A stretch of DNA of 64,000 bases from Ruminiclostridium cellulolyticum H10. GTDB taxonomy: Bacteria; Bacillota; Clostridia; Acetivibrionales; DSM-1351. The position numbers were made by a program, and so were the translations under genes. Of the stretch, positions 8,558 through 16,801 are shown one piece after another (position 1 is the first letter of the stretch; the number at the start of each line of letters is the position of its first letter). The stretch is from the NCBI RefSeq assembly GCF_000022065.1, contig NC_011898.1:124001-188000 (forward strand), in the 5' to 3' direction. Under the pieces are notes generated by a model. The model saw only the letters and a list, made by a program, of their open reading frames with translations. It ran no database searches and was not told where the DNA came from.

Positions 8558-9673
8558 ATGTTATTTATTCTGTTGATTACTGCGGGCATTATTGCAATCG
8601 TCTGTGGATTAAATTTTAAAGTTGTTAGGGTTTCTAAAAAAAATTACAGAAAAAGTATTTCGTCTGTTTTTGAAAGTCTTGAGGCCAATAGGCTTATTAA
8701 AAAGCTTCTTGATATTTTTACACGGAATAGAGAGCTTTGGTTTAACAGGCTTGAAACCCGAATACTGGAACTGAGTGAAGTTGGAATTAATTTAAAAAGG
8801 CTGTATTTGTTAAAAATTATTTGCCTTATACTTTGTACTGTAATTTTTATAGCTATCAGGTATACAAATGTAGGTTATGAACAAAAACTCCTGATACAGG
8901 ATACAGGAAAGAATAATTCTGTCCTTTTCAGCCAGACGGAACAAGATGAAACACAATACAGGTTTTACAAGATGGTTTTATCTAAAGCAGGAAAAGAAAA
9001 TCTTGAAATGGCGGACAATGCAGGACTGTTTCGGCTGGTTGAGGAAAAGGTGGCACAGGTTATCAATTCATCAGACCAACGAGAGATTGATGAAAAGACA
9101 AGTTGGTTTATTGATAAATGGAAGAATACTCAAAAAATAGATTTTTTCAAACCCAAATATATGTTTCTGATATTAATTTCATTGTTCCTCCCGGACATAT
9201 TCCTTGTTATTCGATGGCTTGTAAAGGGAGTATTATATAAAAAAGAGATAATCAAGTTAGAATATATATTCGAATTGCTTGCAAGAATCGAGGGTATAAA
9301 AACACTTGATATAATCTATGAACTTGAGAAAGCCTCAAAAATATATGCTGTCTGGCTGCGGCAATTTGCAGCAATATTCAGGTACGATAAAATGAAAGGC
9401 ATTGAGTATCTGCAAAAGAAGAACGTTAAGAGCCTGTCAAAATTCACTGATATTATGGAAATATACAGTATCCACGATAAAGAGGTTGCCTTGCAAATTT
9501 TAGATAGGGAGGCTATGGAAAGAGACGAATCAATAATCATGGTAGCAGATGAAACATTGGACTTTATCGATTTGATAGCATTTTTAAGTATCGTGCCTTT
9601 AGTATATGAGCTGGCATTACTTATGTTGAATCCTATGTTGGATATTGTTTATAAGGCTTTTGAGTTTATATAA
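8558..9673 (+). CDS. TadC-like membrane protein
   Basis: The 371-residue protein follows TadB as in other Tad loci. It has an N-terminal membrane segment, a second near residues 85-100, a large central soluble part, another membrane segment (YMFLILISLFLPDIFLVIRW) and a hydrophobic C-terminus. Sequence similarity to TadC is weak by eye; the call rests on position, length and topology. The ribosome site is G-rich (GGGGGAT) just before the ATG. Confidence 0.6.
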   Translation: MLFILLITAGIIAIVCGLNFKVVRVSKKNYRKSISSVFESLEANRLIKKLLDIFTRNRELWFNRLETRILELSEVGINLKRLYLLKIICLILCTVIFIAIRYTNVGYEQKLLIQDTGKNNSVLFSQTEQDETQYRFYKMVLSKAGKENLEMADNAGLFRLVEEKVAQVINSSDQREIDEKTSWFIDKWKNTQKIDFFKPKYMFLILISLFLPDIFLVIRWLVKGVLYKKEIIKLEYIFELLARIEGIKTLDIIYELEKASKIYAVWLRQFAAIFRYDKMKGIEYLQKKNVKSLSKFTDIMEIYSIHDKEVALQILDREAMERDESIIMVADETLDFIDLIAFLSIVPLVYELALLMLNPMLDIVYKAFEFI

Positions 9674-9684
9674 AGGAGAGGGAT

Positions 9685-9843
9685 ATGAAGCAGGTAATCA
9701 TAACTATAACCATGCTTGCTATAGCACTGGCACTTATAATAGGCATTGTGGTTCCATTAATGGGGCATGGAGCCAGAACGGGGAACATTGCGGTAACTAG
9801 AGGTCACGATGTCCTGACAAGGCTTGAAAATATTTTAAATTAA
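9685..9843 (+). CDS. 52-residue membrane microprotein, first of three tandem paralogues
   Basis: This small gene has an AAGGAGAGG ribosome site. It encodes a short MKQ start, one hydrophobic segment of about 20 residues ending in VVPL, and a polar tail of about 25 residues. The pattern M-K-x-I-x-I-x-I-x-M-x-A, then A-L, then V-x-P is shared with the next two genes. Position between the TadC-like and TadE-like genes suggests a pilin-like structural subunit. However, it lacks the leader and Glu-Tyr motif of classical Flp pilins, so function is open. Confidence 0.7.
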   Translation: MKQVIITITMLAIALALIIGIVVPLMGHGARTGNIAVTRGHDVLTRLENILN

Positions 9844-9867
9844 ACTAGAAAGGATAGGAAAATCTAA

Positions 9868-10035
9868 ATGAAAAAAATAGTTATATCTATAGCAATGTTT
9901 GCAATAGCCATGGCACTGCTAGTCGCAGTAATTGTACCGCTTGCCAACCACGGCAGGGAGAACGGTATCAAGGTTGAAGGTCAGCTAAATAAAGTAGATA
10001 CCGAGATAAACTCACTAAGCGGCACTATACGTTAG
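9868..10035 (+). CDS. 55-residue membrane microprotein, second of three
   Basis: The start MKKIVISIAMFAIAMALLV is followed by VIVPL and a polar tail. It is clearly related to its neighbours on both sides. An AGGATAGGA ribosome site precedes it. One membrane span with the C-terminus probably outside. Confidence 0.7.
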   Translation: MKKIVISIAMFAIAMALLVAVIVPLANHGRENGIKVEGQLNKVDTEINSLSGTIR

Positions 10036-10068
10036 GTCACATGGTTTTGTGTGGAGACGGAGGTCTAT

Positions 10069-10221
10069 ATGAAAAATATAATAATAGCAATAATCATGTT
10101 CGCGTTATGTGTAGCTTTAGTGATAGGAACTGTTCTTCCTGCATCAGAGCTAATATCGGACACTGGCGAAAAGGTTTATCAGTCTGTGAAAAAACTTAAT
10201 GATAACATAAAGGACGATTGA
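10069..10221 (+). CDS. 50-residue membrane microprotein, third of three
   Basis: The start MKNIIIAIIMFALCVALVIG is followed by VLP and an acidic and lysine-rich tail ending KDD. A GGAGACGGAGG ribosome site precedes it. The tail differs most among the three copies while the membrane part is conserved, as expected for subunits with a shared assembly core. Confidence 0.7.
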   Translation: MKNIIIAIIMFALCVALVIGTVLPASELISDTGEKVYQSVKKLNDNIKDD

Positions 10222-10227
10222 TTCACT

Positions 10228-10674
10228 ATGAATAAAATATATGCTTTTTTTATTATTATTCCTTTAATTGCAGTTCTTTTTTTAAAAACCCTTTCATTTT
10301 ACGAATTTGATACCAAGCAAAGATATGTAAAAAATGAGGTGGACAGTATAGCACATAAGGTTATGATAACAGGGGCTATGACTGTCAGCGACAAAGAAGA
10401 GCTTCTTGAGAAGCTTGGTAAACTGGGGACTTTCAGGGCGAGTAATATTAGTATTAAATGCGGGAGTATACAGCCGGACGGAACAGTTGCCGAATTAGGT
10501 GACTATGTATTAGGAAGTGTACTGGACCGAGGGTCGATATTTACTATATATGTAGACTCGGAGAGTGTAAGCATTTTTTCCGAAACGGAGGGTAATTCTG
10601 CTGATGAGGACAATGAATTGCATTACAGGGCGAAAGCTACATGCAGGGTTGAAAAAAGCAGCCGGGAGGATTAA
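10228..10674 (+). CDS. TadE-like or pseudopilin-like membrane protein
   Basis: The 148-residue protein has an N-terminal hydrophobic segment (about 4-24) and an extracellular domain rich in beta strands with one central Cys (IKCGS) and one near the end (ATCRV). I do not recognise the family with certainty. Size, topology and position just before the TadE/TadG-like gene suggest a minor pilin. It begins 6 bases after the microprotein trio and overlaps the next gene by 71 bases. Confidence 0.6.
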   Translation: MNKIYAFFIIIPLIAVLFLKTLSFYEFDTKQRYVKNEVDSIAHKVMITGAMTVSDKEELLEKLGKLGTFRASNISIKCGSIQPDGTVAELGDYVLGSVLDRGSIFTIYVDSESVSIFSETEGNSADEDNELHYRAKATCRVEKSSRED

Positions 10675-11332
10675 GGGACAAAGTGGCGGCGGCTTGGGGG
10701 TAATATTTATTGGATTAACCGTAACATTTCTTGTAGTATTTGCTTTCGTAAATATTGCTGACTATGCTGTTTATACTTACAAAAGGAATTCTATTTCCAA
10801 GGCAATAGATTATGCTGTAACCGCTGCGGTTCAAGACATAGACAGAGGAAAGAGCTTTGAAGGACTGGCAGAGGGATTTGATGAAAATACAGGTAGAAGG
10901 CTTTCAGATGGTGTTGAGATAGACATTGACAGGGCTGAAAAAACCTTTCTTTCGGTATTTAACTCCAATTGCAATAAAGAACAGACCGACATAAGCCGCA
11001 ATTTACTTATTTGTGCTACATTTGCAAGGGGTCAAAGGGTGAGCTACAAGATAAAAAAGTCATCAGGAGAAGTAGTAGACGGAACAGTGGATTCTCCCAC
11101 CCTAATAGAGGATAGAATTAACGAAGCGGCAAAGGGCTACTGGCCGGATTCTGATGATAACAGTAGTAGAATAGCTATAAACGGAAATCCTAAAACAAAT
11201 ATGATTGAGAGAGGTACATATTTGTTTGCTTATATAAAGTGCATTAGAATTACCGGAGTATTTACCGAAAGAGAATTGACTCTGTCATGCTTCGGTGGAG
11301 CAAAGCTAGATAGAGCTAATGCGCAGAACTAA
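10604..11332 (+). CDS. TadE/TadG-like pilus assembly protein
   Basis: The 242-residue protein has a basic cytoplasmic N-terminus ending in GQSGGG, then a membrane segment (LGVIFIGLTVTFLVVFAFVNIADY) and an AIDYAVTAAVQDID helix. This arrangement is the hallmark of TadE/TadG proteins. The C-terminal domain (about residues 80-242) is extracellular. The ATG at 10604 lies 71 bases inside the upstream gene; a CGGAGGG ribosome site about 11 bases before it supports that start. Last gene of the Tad-like operon. No prepilin peptidase gene is present in the window. Confidence 0.7.
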   Translation: MRTMNCITGRKLHAGLKKAAGRIKGQSGGGLGVIFIGLTVTFLVVFAFVNIADYAVYTYKRNSISKAIDYAVTAAVQDIDRGKSFEGLAEGFDENTGRRLSDGVEIDIDRAEKTFLSVFNSNCNKEQTDISRNLLICATFARGQRVSYKIKKSSGEVVDGTVDSPTLIEDRINEAAKGYWPDSDDNSSRIAINGNPKTNMIERGTYLFAYIKCIRITGVFTERELTLSCFGGAKLDRANAQN

Positions 11333-11465
11333 AGTCTTATTTTCTTTAGCATAGGGAATAGTTATTGCGTTAAACTAATTTAAATATGACGATTATGACT
11401 TATCTATATACATACAATCTACTTTTTAGTGTAAAATAGCATTAATAATCTATTTGGAGTAATCA

Positions 11466-12335
11466 ATGAAAAAATTTAAAAAAGTATACATTGAGATAAC
11501 CAATGTATGCAACCTGAAATGCAGTTTTTGCCCTGAATTTGGGAGACCGCCCGAATTTATGGACATAAAGAGGTTTAAACATATAATACGCGAAGTTAAG
11601 CCGTTTTGTGAGTACGTTTATTTCCACGTTATGGGAGAACCATTATTAAACTCGAATCTGCAAAGCTTATTAAAAATCTGTTATGACAACTTTATAAAGG
11701 TAAACATAACGACAAACGGAACCCTGCTGAACAAGTGCAGCCAAATACTTCTGGACTCCCCGGCATTAAGGAAGGTTAGTATTTCTCTTCATAGTTTTGA
11801 GGCCAATGAAGGAAATGGCTCATTAGGCAGCTATATAAATAACGTTGTTAGTTTTATAAAGAAGGCGGTTCATAAGGGAATTATTTGCGAGCTTAGGCTT
11901 TGGAATATGGACAACGGCCAAATAAAAGGTACCAATGAAATGAACAATGATATTATAAAAAAACTGGAAGAGTCCTTTCAGCCTGGTTTTAATTTGGAGC
12001 TTGCTGTTAAAAACCAGCAAAGTGTAAAACTGGAGGACAGATTGTTTATAGGCAGGTCGGAAATATTTGAATGGCCGGACATTAACAAAGATATTATGGA
12101 TGAAAAAGTATTCTGTTATGGACTGAGGGATCAATTCGGAATTCTTGTGGACGGGACGGTTGTACCTTGCTGTCTTGACAGCGAAGGCAATATTCCCCTG
12201 GGTAACATCTTCTCGAATCTCCTCAGGGATATCCTATATTCTGAAAGAGCCCGCAGCATATATGACGGCTTTTCCGGGAGAAAAGCGGTTGAAGAACTTT
12301 GTAAAAAATGCGGATATGCAAAGCGTTATAAATGA
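11466..12335 (+). CDS. radical SAM/SPASM-type protein
   Basis: The 289-residue protein has the radical SAM motif at Cys15, Cys19 and Cys22 (CNLKCSFC). Its C-terminal cysteine region (VPCCLDSEGN, later CKKCGY) is typical of SPASM or twitch domains that bind extra iron-sulfur clusters. A GNIF motif after the CC pair is common in this group. Members modify peptides or small molecules, but no substrate is obvious here. It is separated from the Tad operon by 133 bases and probably has its own transcript. A TTGGAGT ribosome site precedes the ATG. Confidence 0.8.
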   Translation: MKKFKKVYIEITNVCNLKCSFCPEFGRPPEFMDIKRFKHIIREVKPFCEYVYFHVMGEPLLNSNLQSLLKICYDNFIKVNITTNGTLLNKCSQILLDSPALRKVSISLHSFEANEGNGSLGSYINNVVSFIKKAVHKGIICELRLWNMDNGQIKGTNEMNNDIIKKLEESFQPGFNLELAVKNQQSVKLEDRLFIGRSEIFEWPDINKDIMDEKVFCYGLRDQFGILVDGTVVPCCLDSEGNIPLGNIFSNLLRDILYSERARSIYDGFSGRKAVEELCKKCGYAKRYK

Positions 12336-12379
12336 TTAAAAAGGGGTACAAATAAATTACAGCAATTATACTGCCTAAA

Positions 12380-12388
12380 TGGTATAAT
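12380..12388 (+). promoter_or_regulatory. extended -10 promoter before the ABC-F gene
   Basis: TGGTATAAT is a perfect extended -10 element, about 42 bases before the TTG start at 12430. The best -35 candidate is badly spaced, as often seen for extended -10 promoters. Confidence 0.5.
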
Positions 12389-12429
12389 AATACACAAGAT
12401 AAAACAAGTAACGAAGGAGAATCAGGCAG

Positions 12430-14361
12430 TTGAATATTTTATCCGCTGAAGGTATTTCAAAAAGCTATAGTGAAAAAATATTATTTAATGATATATCATT
12501 GGGTATTGGCGAGGGTGACAAAATAGGTCTTATCGGTGTAAATGGAACGGGCAAAAGTACTCTTTTGAAGATAATTGCAGGTATGGAGTCAGTGGACACT
12601 GGAAGAATATTAAAATCAAATAAAGTGCGTGTAGGCTATCTTGAACAAAGTCCTGCTTTCAAGCCGGGAACAACCGTACTACAGCAGGTATTTAGAGGAC
12701 ATTCATCAGAAATGCTACTGCTCAGGGAATATGAAGAAATACTTTTAAAAAGCAGTCAGAATCCATCAGATGAAAAGCTTGAAAAAAAGCTTCTGGATTT
12801 AATGCACCAAATGGACACTATGAACGCTTGGACATTGGAAAGTGAAGCAAAAACCATACTTACTAGATTGGGAATTGACAGCTTTGACGCGGATGTGGCA
12901 GATTTGTCGGGTGGGCAGAGGAAGCGTATTGCAATGGCAGGAGCATTGATTAATCCCACCGAGCTGCTTATATTGGACGAGCCTACCAACCATATTGACA
13001 ATGAAACGGTAGACTGGCTTGAAAAGTATCTGAATAACAAAAAAGGTGCTCTCTTGATGGTTACTCATGACAGGTATTTTCTGGATAGGGTTGCAAACAG
13101 AATAATAGAGCTTGACAATGGAAAGCTTTATAGCTATCAGGCCAATTACACCAGGTTTCTTGAGCTGAAGGCCCAACGTGAAGAGCTGGAACAAGCTTCT
13201 GAAAGAAAGAGGCAGAACCTTTACAGGAACGAACTTGAATGGATCAGAAGGGGTGCACTGGCAAGATCCACAAAACAAAAGGCAAGGATAGAAAGGTTTG
13301 AGAAGCTTAAGGAGGCAGATGGGCCTAAGCAGGATGAAAATATTGAAATTCAGGTGGGGTCTGCGAGACTTGGAAGAAAGATAATTGAAGTAGAAAATGT
13401 AAAAAAATCTTATGGTGATAAGACGTTAATTAGCGATTTCAGTTATGTACTGCTAAGAGATGACAGAATAGGAATCATAGGGCCTAATGGAATTGGGAAA
13501 TCAACACTTCTGAAATTACTTTCAGGGAAGATTAAACCTGATTCGGGTAAAGTTGAAATTGGTGAAACAGTAAAAACTGGATTTTTTACCCAGGAAAACA
13601 CAGATATGGATCAAAACCTTAGGGTTATTGATTACATCAGATCGGTGGCTGAGCATATAGAAACCGCAAACGGAAGCGTTAGTGCTTCCCAGATGCTAGA
13701 GAGGTTTCTTTTTCCGCCAAGTGTACAGTGGACTCCTATTTCAAAGCTTTCAGGTGGAGAGAAAAGAAGGCTTTATCTTTTAAGCATACTTATGGATGCT
13801 CCTAATATATTGTTATTGGATGAGCCTACAAATGATCTGGATATTCAGACTCTTACCATTCTCGAAGCCTACTTGGATGAATTCCCGGGAGCGGTTATAA
13901 CTGTTTCTCATGACAGATATTTCCTGGATAGGACAGTAAACAGGATATTTTCATTTGAAGGGTACGGAAGGATTACCAAGTATGCAGGAAACTACTCGGA
14001 TTACAGAGGATATATGGCTGGACGGGAAAAACAGGATGATACAGGAAAGGCTGCTGACCCGGATAAAAAGAATAACAGTTCACAAAATAAGACGGAGTGG
14101 CAAAAGAACAAGGAAAAACCTCTAAAATTCACTTTTAAGGAACAAAAGGAATTTGATGAAATAGACGATGTGATAGAGGCTTTGGAGACCGATATAGAAA
14201 AGGTAAAAAAGGATATAGACCAATCTGTAACGGATTTTGCAAAGCTTCAGGAGCTTCTTGAAAAGCAGCAGAAACTTGAAAAGGAACTGGATTTCAAACT
14301 CGAAAGGTGGACTTACCTTAATGAGCTGGCTGAAAAGATAGAGAACAGTAAGAAAAAATAA
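12430..14361 (+). CDS. ABC-F family ATPase (Uup/EttA type)
   Basis: The 643-residue protein has two complete ABC domains and no membrane segment. Walker A motifs are GVNGTGKST (36-44) and GPNGIGKST; signature motifs are LSGGQ and LSGGE; both Walker B strands end in DEPTN. The linker between the domains is charged and helical. The C-terminus has a charged linker and coiled coil (about 565-643) as in Uup. ABC-F proteins act on ribosomes, mostly to resolve stalls; some protect from antibiotics. The TTG start is supported by GAAGGAGA nine bases upstream. It shares a transcript with the helicase gene, which begins 25 bases later. Confidence 0.9.
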   Translation: MNILSAEGISKSYSEKILFNDISLGIGEGDKIGLIGVNGTGKSTLLKIIAGMESVDTGRILKSNKVRVGYLEQSPAFKPGTTVLQQVFRGHSSEMLLLREYEEILLKSSQNPSDEKLEKKLLDLMHQMDTMNAWTLESEAKTILTRLGIDSFDADVADLSGGQRKRIAMAGALINPTELLILDEPTNHIDNETVDWLEKYLNNKKGALLMVTHDRYFLDRVANRIIELDNGKLYSYQANYTRFLELKAQREELEQASERKRQNLYRNELEWIRRGALARSTKQKARIERFEKLKEADGPKQDENIEIQVGSARLGRKIIEVENVKKSYGDKTLISDFSYVLLRDDRIGIIGPNGIGKSTLLKLLSGKIKPDSGKVEIGETVKTGFFTQENTDMDQNLRVIDYIRSVAEHIETANGSVSASQMLERFLFPPSVQWTPISKLSGGEKRRLYLLSILMDAPNILLLDEPTNDLDIQTLTILEAYLDEFPGAVITVSHDRYFLDRTVNRIFSFEGYGRITKYAGNYSDYRGYMAGREKQDDTGKAADPDKKNNSSQNKTEWQKNKEKPLKFTFKEQKEFDEIDDVIEALETDIEKVKKDIDQSVTDFAKLQELLEKQQKLEKELDFKLERWTYLNELAEKIENSKKK

Positions 14362-14386
14362 AATGCAGTGTGTAAAGGAGAAAGGC

Positions 14387-15700
14387 ATGGAGCAGTTATT
14401 TGAAAGCATGGAGCTGGAAAAGTCCCTTGTGGAGGCATTAAAAAAGGAAAGTATAACAGTACCGACTGATATACAACAAAAAGCTATACCGGAAGCCTTG
14501 AAAAACAGAGATGTAATTCTCCATTCTTCTACAGGTACAGGGAAAACACTTGCATACCTTCTTCCCCTTTTCATGAAACTCTCAGCTGAAAAAAAGGAAA
14601 TGCAGGCTCTTATACTGGTGCCTACCCATGAACTGGCGATACAGGTTGTAAGGCAGATAGAACTGCTTTCTCAAAATTCTGAAATCAAAGCCACGTCCAC
14701 ACCAATTATCGGTGATGTAAATATTATGAGGCAGATAGACAAACTCAAGCTTAAACCCCATATAATAGTAGGAACACCAGGGAGAATACTAGAACTGATA
14801 CAAAAGAGGAAGATTTCAGCCCATACCATTAAAACAATTATTATAGATGAGGCCGACCGTCTGCTTGACGATTACAACCTAGATAATATAAAGGCAATTA
14901 TCAAAACAACTCTCAAGGAGAGGCAGATAGTAATGTGCTCGGCAACTATTTCTAAAAAGACAGTAGAGCGTGCTATGCCGTTGATGAAAGAGCCTCTTGT
15001 GATAGAGAGCAAAGCTGATATGGGTGTTCCCGATGCTATTGAGCATCTGTATTTTGTTTCGGAACAAAGAGATAAAATAGATGTTTTGAGAAAGCTTGTA
15101 CGAATGATAAATCCTAAAAAAGCGATTGCATTTTTTGCTAACAGTGAAGATATTCTTGTTTCGGAAGAGAAGCTCAGATATCATAAGCTGAAGGCCGGAG
15201 GTATTCATGGTTCAAATATAAAATCCGACAGGAAGAAAACCATGGATGATTTCAAAAATGGAAGGCTGCAGCTTTTGATAGCCTCTGATATTGCAGCAAG
15301 GGGCCTTGATATAGAAGATGTAACACATATTTTTAATGTTAATATCCCTGAAAGATCAATGGACTATCTGCATAGGGCAGGCCGGACAGGAAGAAATGGG
15401 AAACCGGGAGTGGCAATATCCATTGTGACCGAAAAGGAAATAGAGTTTATAAGAAAATTTGAAAAGGAACTTAAAATAAAAATAATTCCAAAATCCATGT
15501 TTAATGGAAAAATTGTTGAATATAAAAAGGAAAGAAGTATGAGGACTACGGGTAGGCCTAAATCAGGAAGTCCAGCAGGTACCGAAAAAAGTAAAATCAG
15601 CAGTGCTAAGCGAAGCCAGCCAGTTGACAGGAAGAAGGCCTTTGGAGATAAGAAGAAGTGGGGCAAAGGGCCTAAAGTGTACCATGGGCCCAAAAAGTAG
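14387..15700 (+). CDS. DEAD-box RNA helicase
   Basis: The protein of about 437 residues shows the helicase motifs in order: Q-motif region, Walker A STGTGKT (48-54), PTHELA, GTPGR, DEAD, SAT, then ARGLDIEDV and HRAGRTGR. The C-terminal tail of about 60 residues is basic and rich in Lys, Arg, Gly and Ser, suiting RNA binding. The start at 14387 is preferred over an ATG at 14363 because AAAGGAGAAAGGC lies directly before it. Adjacent to an ABC-F gene, it probably works in ribosome or RNA metabolism. Confidence 0.9.
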   Translation: MEQLFESMELEKSLVEALKKESITVPTDIQQKAIPEALKNRDVILHSSTGTGKTLAYLLPLFMKLSAEKKEMQALILVPTHELAIQVVRQIELLSQNSEIKATSTPIIGDVNIMRQIDKLKLKPHIIVGTPGRILELIQKRKISAHTIKTIIIDEADRLLDDYNLDNIKAIIKTTLKERQIVMCSATISKKTVERAMPLMKEPLVIESKADMGVPDAIEHLYFVSEQRDKIDVLRKLVRMINPKKAIAFFANSEDILVSEEKLRYHKLKAGGIHGSNIKSDRKKTMDDFKNGRLQLLIASDIAARGLDIEDVTHIFNVNIPERSMDYLHRAGRTGRNGKPGVAISIVTEKEIEFIRKFEKELKIKIIPKSMFNGKIVEYKKERSMRTTGRPKSGSPAGTEKSKISSAKRSQPVDRKKAFGDKKKWGKGPKVYHGPKK

Positions 15701-15754
15701 AAGAGCCTTGTCCTAAATGGTGCAGACTATCTGGGGTGAAGGGAGTTGATTAAT

Positions 15755-16657
15755 ATGGAAACGACGACGCTTCCAAAAGCATGGGAAGGTGTGCTGGGGT
15801 CGGCGAGCTTTATTCCGGTTACCAGTGTCAAAGCAATTGAAAGATACCACGATGCGGAGTGGTCAAAGGGACTGAGTATACATGAAGCCTTTGAAATGGT
15901 TTATATTAAATCAGGAAACGGTGTTTTTGAAATAGGGGAGCAAAACGTTTCGGTAGGCTCTAATGATATTGTAATAATAAAACCTAATCAGAGCCATAAG
16001 CTTAGTGTTGAGTCCGAGGACGGGTGTGATTTTATTGTTTTGTATTTCAAATTTATTGATCAGACGGAACATACTCTTTCAGAGGTATCATTAGGGGATT
16101 TTATAAACTTTGTCAGCGGTAAGGAATCGGGTTCATTTATTAAGCTCAAAGTGAGCCATAAGAATGATATAATAATTCTCTTAAACAGGATTCTCAAGGA
16201 ACAGACAAATGACCAGCTGGGAAGTGATCTGCTCAACTATCTCATGCTGATGGAGCTGTTTGTACTTATATCACGGGCATTGAAGGCTGAATGGGAAAAC
16301 AGTATAAAAAACAAAAGCCCAAAAATAAAAGAACTGATGCAGTCTGCAATACAATTCGTACACAACAATTTTGAACGGGAGATTTCAATAACGGATATAG
16401 CAAAATACGTTTTTCTCAGCTCAAGCTATTTCACAAGAGCTTTCAAAGAAAATACGGGTCTGAGCCCCATGCAATATCTGTTAAACATACGAATTAAACG
16501 GGCATGTGAACTGCTTCGAGAGACAGACCAAAAGGTTGGTGAAATTGCACTTAGCGTAGGCTTTTCCAACCAGCAGAGGTTTAACGATATATTTAAAAAG
16601 CAAACCAACATGACTCCTATGCAGTATCGCAATTCGGCAAAAAACATTCATAATTAA
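15755..16657 (+). CDS. AraC-family regulator with cupin sensor domain
   Basis: The 300-residue protein has an N-terminal cupin-like domain (HEAFEMVYIKSGNGVFEIG) and a C-terminal pair of helix-turn-helix motifs (ISITDIAKYVFLSSSYFTRAF and VGEIALSVGFSNQQRFNDIF). Such proteins usually sense a sugar. No sugar gene is adjacent, and the downstream leucine genes are separated by a strong hairpin. An ATG at 15755 with GGGAG nine bases before it is preferred over a TTG at 15746. Confidence 0.85.
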   Translation: METTTLPKAWEGVLGSASFIPVTSVKAIERYHDAEWSKGLSIHEAFEMVYIKSGNGVFEIGEQNVSVGSNDIVIIKPNQSHKLSVESEDGCDFIVLYFKFIDQTEHTLSEVSLGDFINFVSGKESGSFIKLKVSHKNDIIILLNRILKEQTNDQLGSDLLNYLMLMELFVLISRALKAEWENSIKNKSPKIKELMQSAIQFVHNNFEREISITDIAKYVFLSSSYFTRAFKENTGLSPMQYLLNIRIKRACELLRETDQKVGEIALSVGFSNQQRFNDIFKKQTNMTPMQYRNSAKNIHN

Positions 16658-16679
16658 AAAAATATCGGTAAATAACAGG

Positions 16680-16747
16680 AAGAACACTTTTTAAGCTTAT
16701 TATATAATTGCAGTAATATTAAAAGCTTAAAAGAGTTCTTTTATTTT
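16680..16747 (+). terminator. terminator after the AraC gene, possibly a leu operon attenuator
   Basis: A long stem (AAGAACACTTTTTAAGCTT against AAGCTTAAAAGAGTTCTT, one bulge) encloses a 23-nt loop and is followed by a T-rich stretch. It begins 23 bases after the AraC stop and ends 55 bases before leuC. I see neither a leader peptide with leucine codons nor a T-box core. Confidence 0.7.
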
Positions 16748-16801
16748 ATGAAAACATGTAAGTTTATATATTTTATGGAGTAAAAAAGGGGGAATTAAAA
16801 A

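Noticed and set aside
9685-12335. The three microproteins plus the SPASM radical SAM protein read as a ribosomal peptide (RiPP) cluster
   Set aside because: The microproteins begin with a membrane helix, lack a soluble leader and Cys/Ser/Thr-rich core, and sit within the Tad operon with two TadE-like genes between them and the radical SAM gene.
12799-13278. Long minus-strand open frames within the ABC-F gene
   Set aside because: They are shadows of a clear two-domain ATPase gene, with no ribosome sites and no sensible protein content.
16658-16801. T-box riboswitch before the leucine genes
   Set aside because: There is no T-box core sequence, no specifier stem and too little length; only one hairpin is present.
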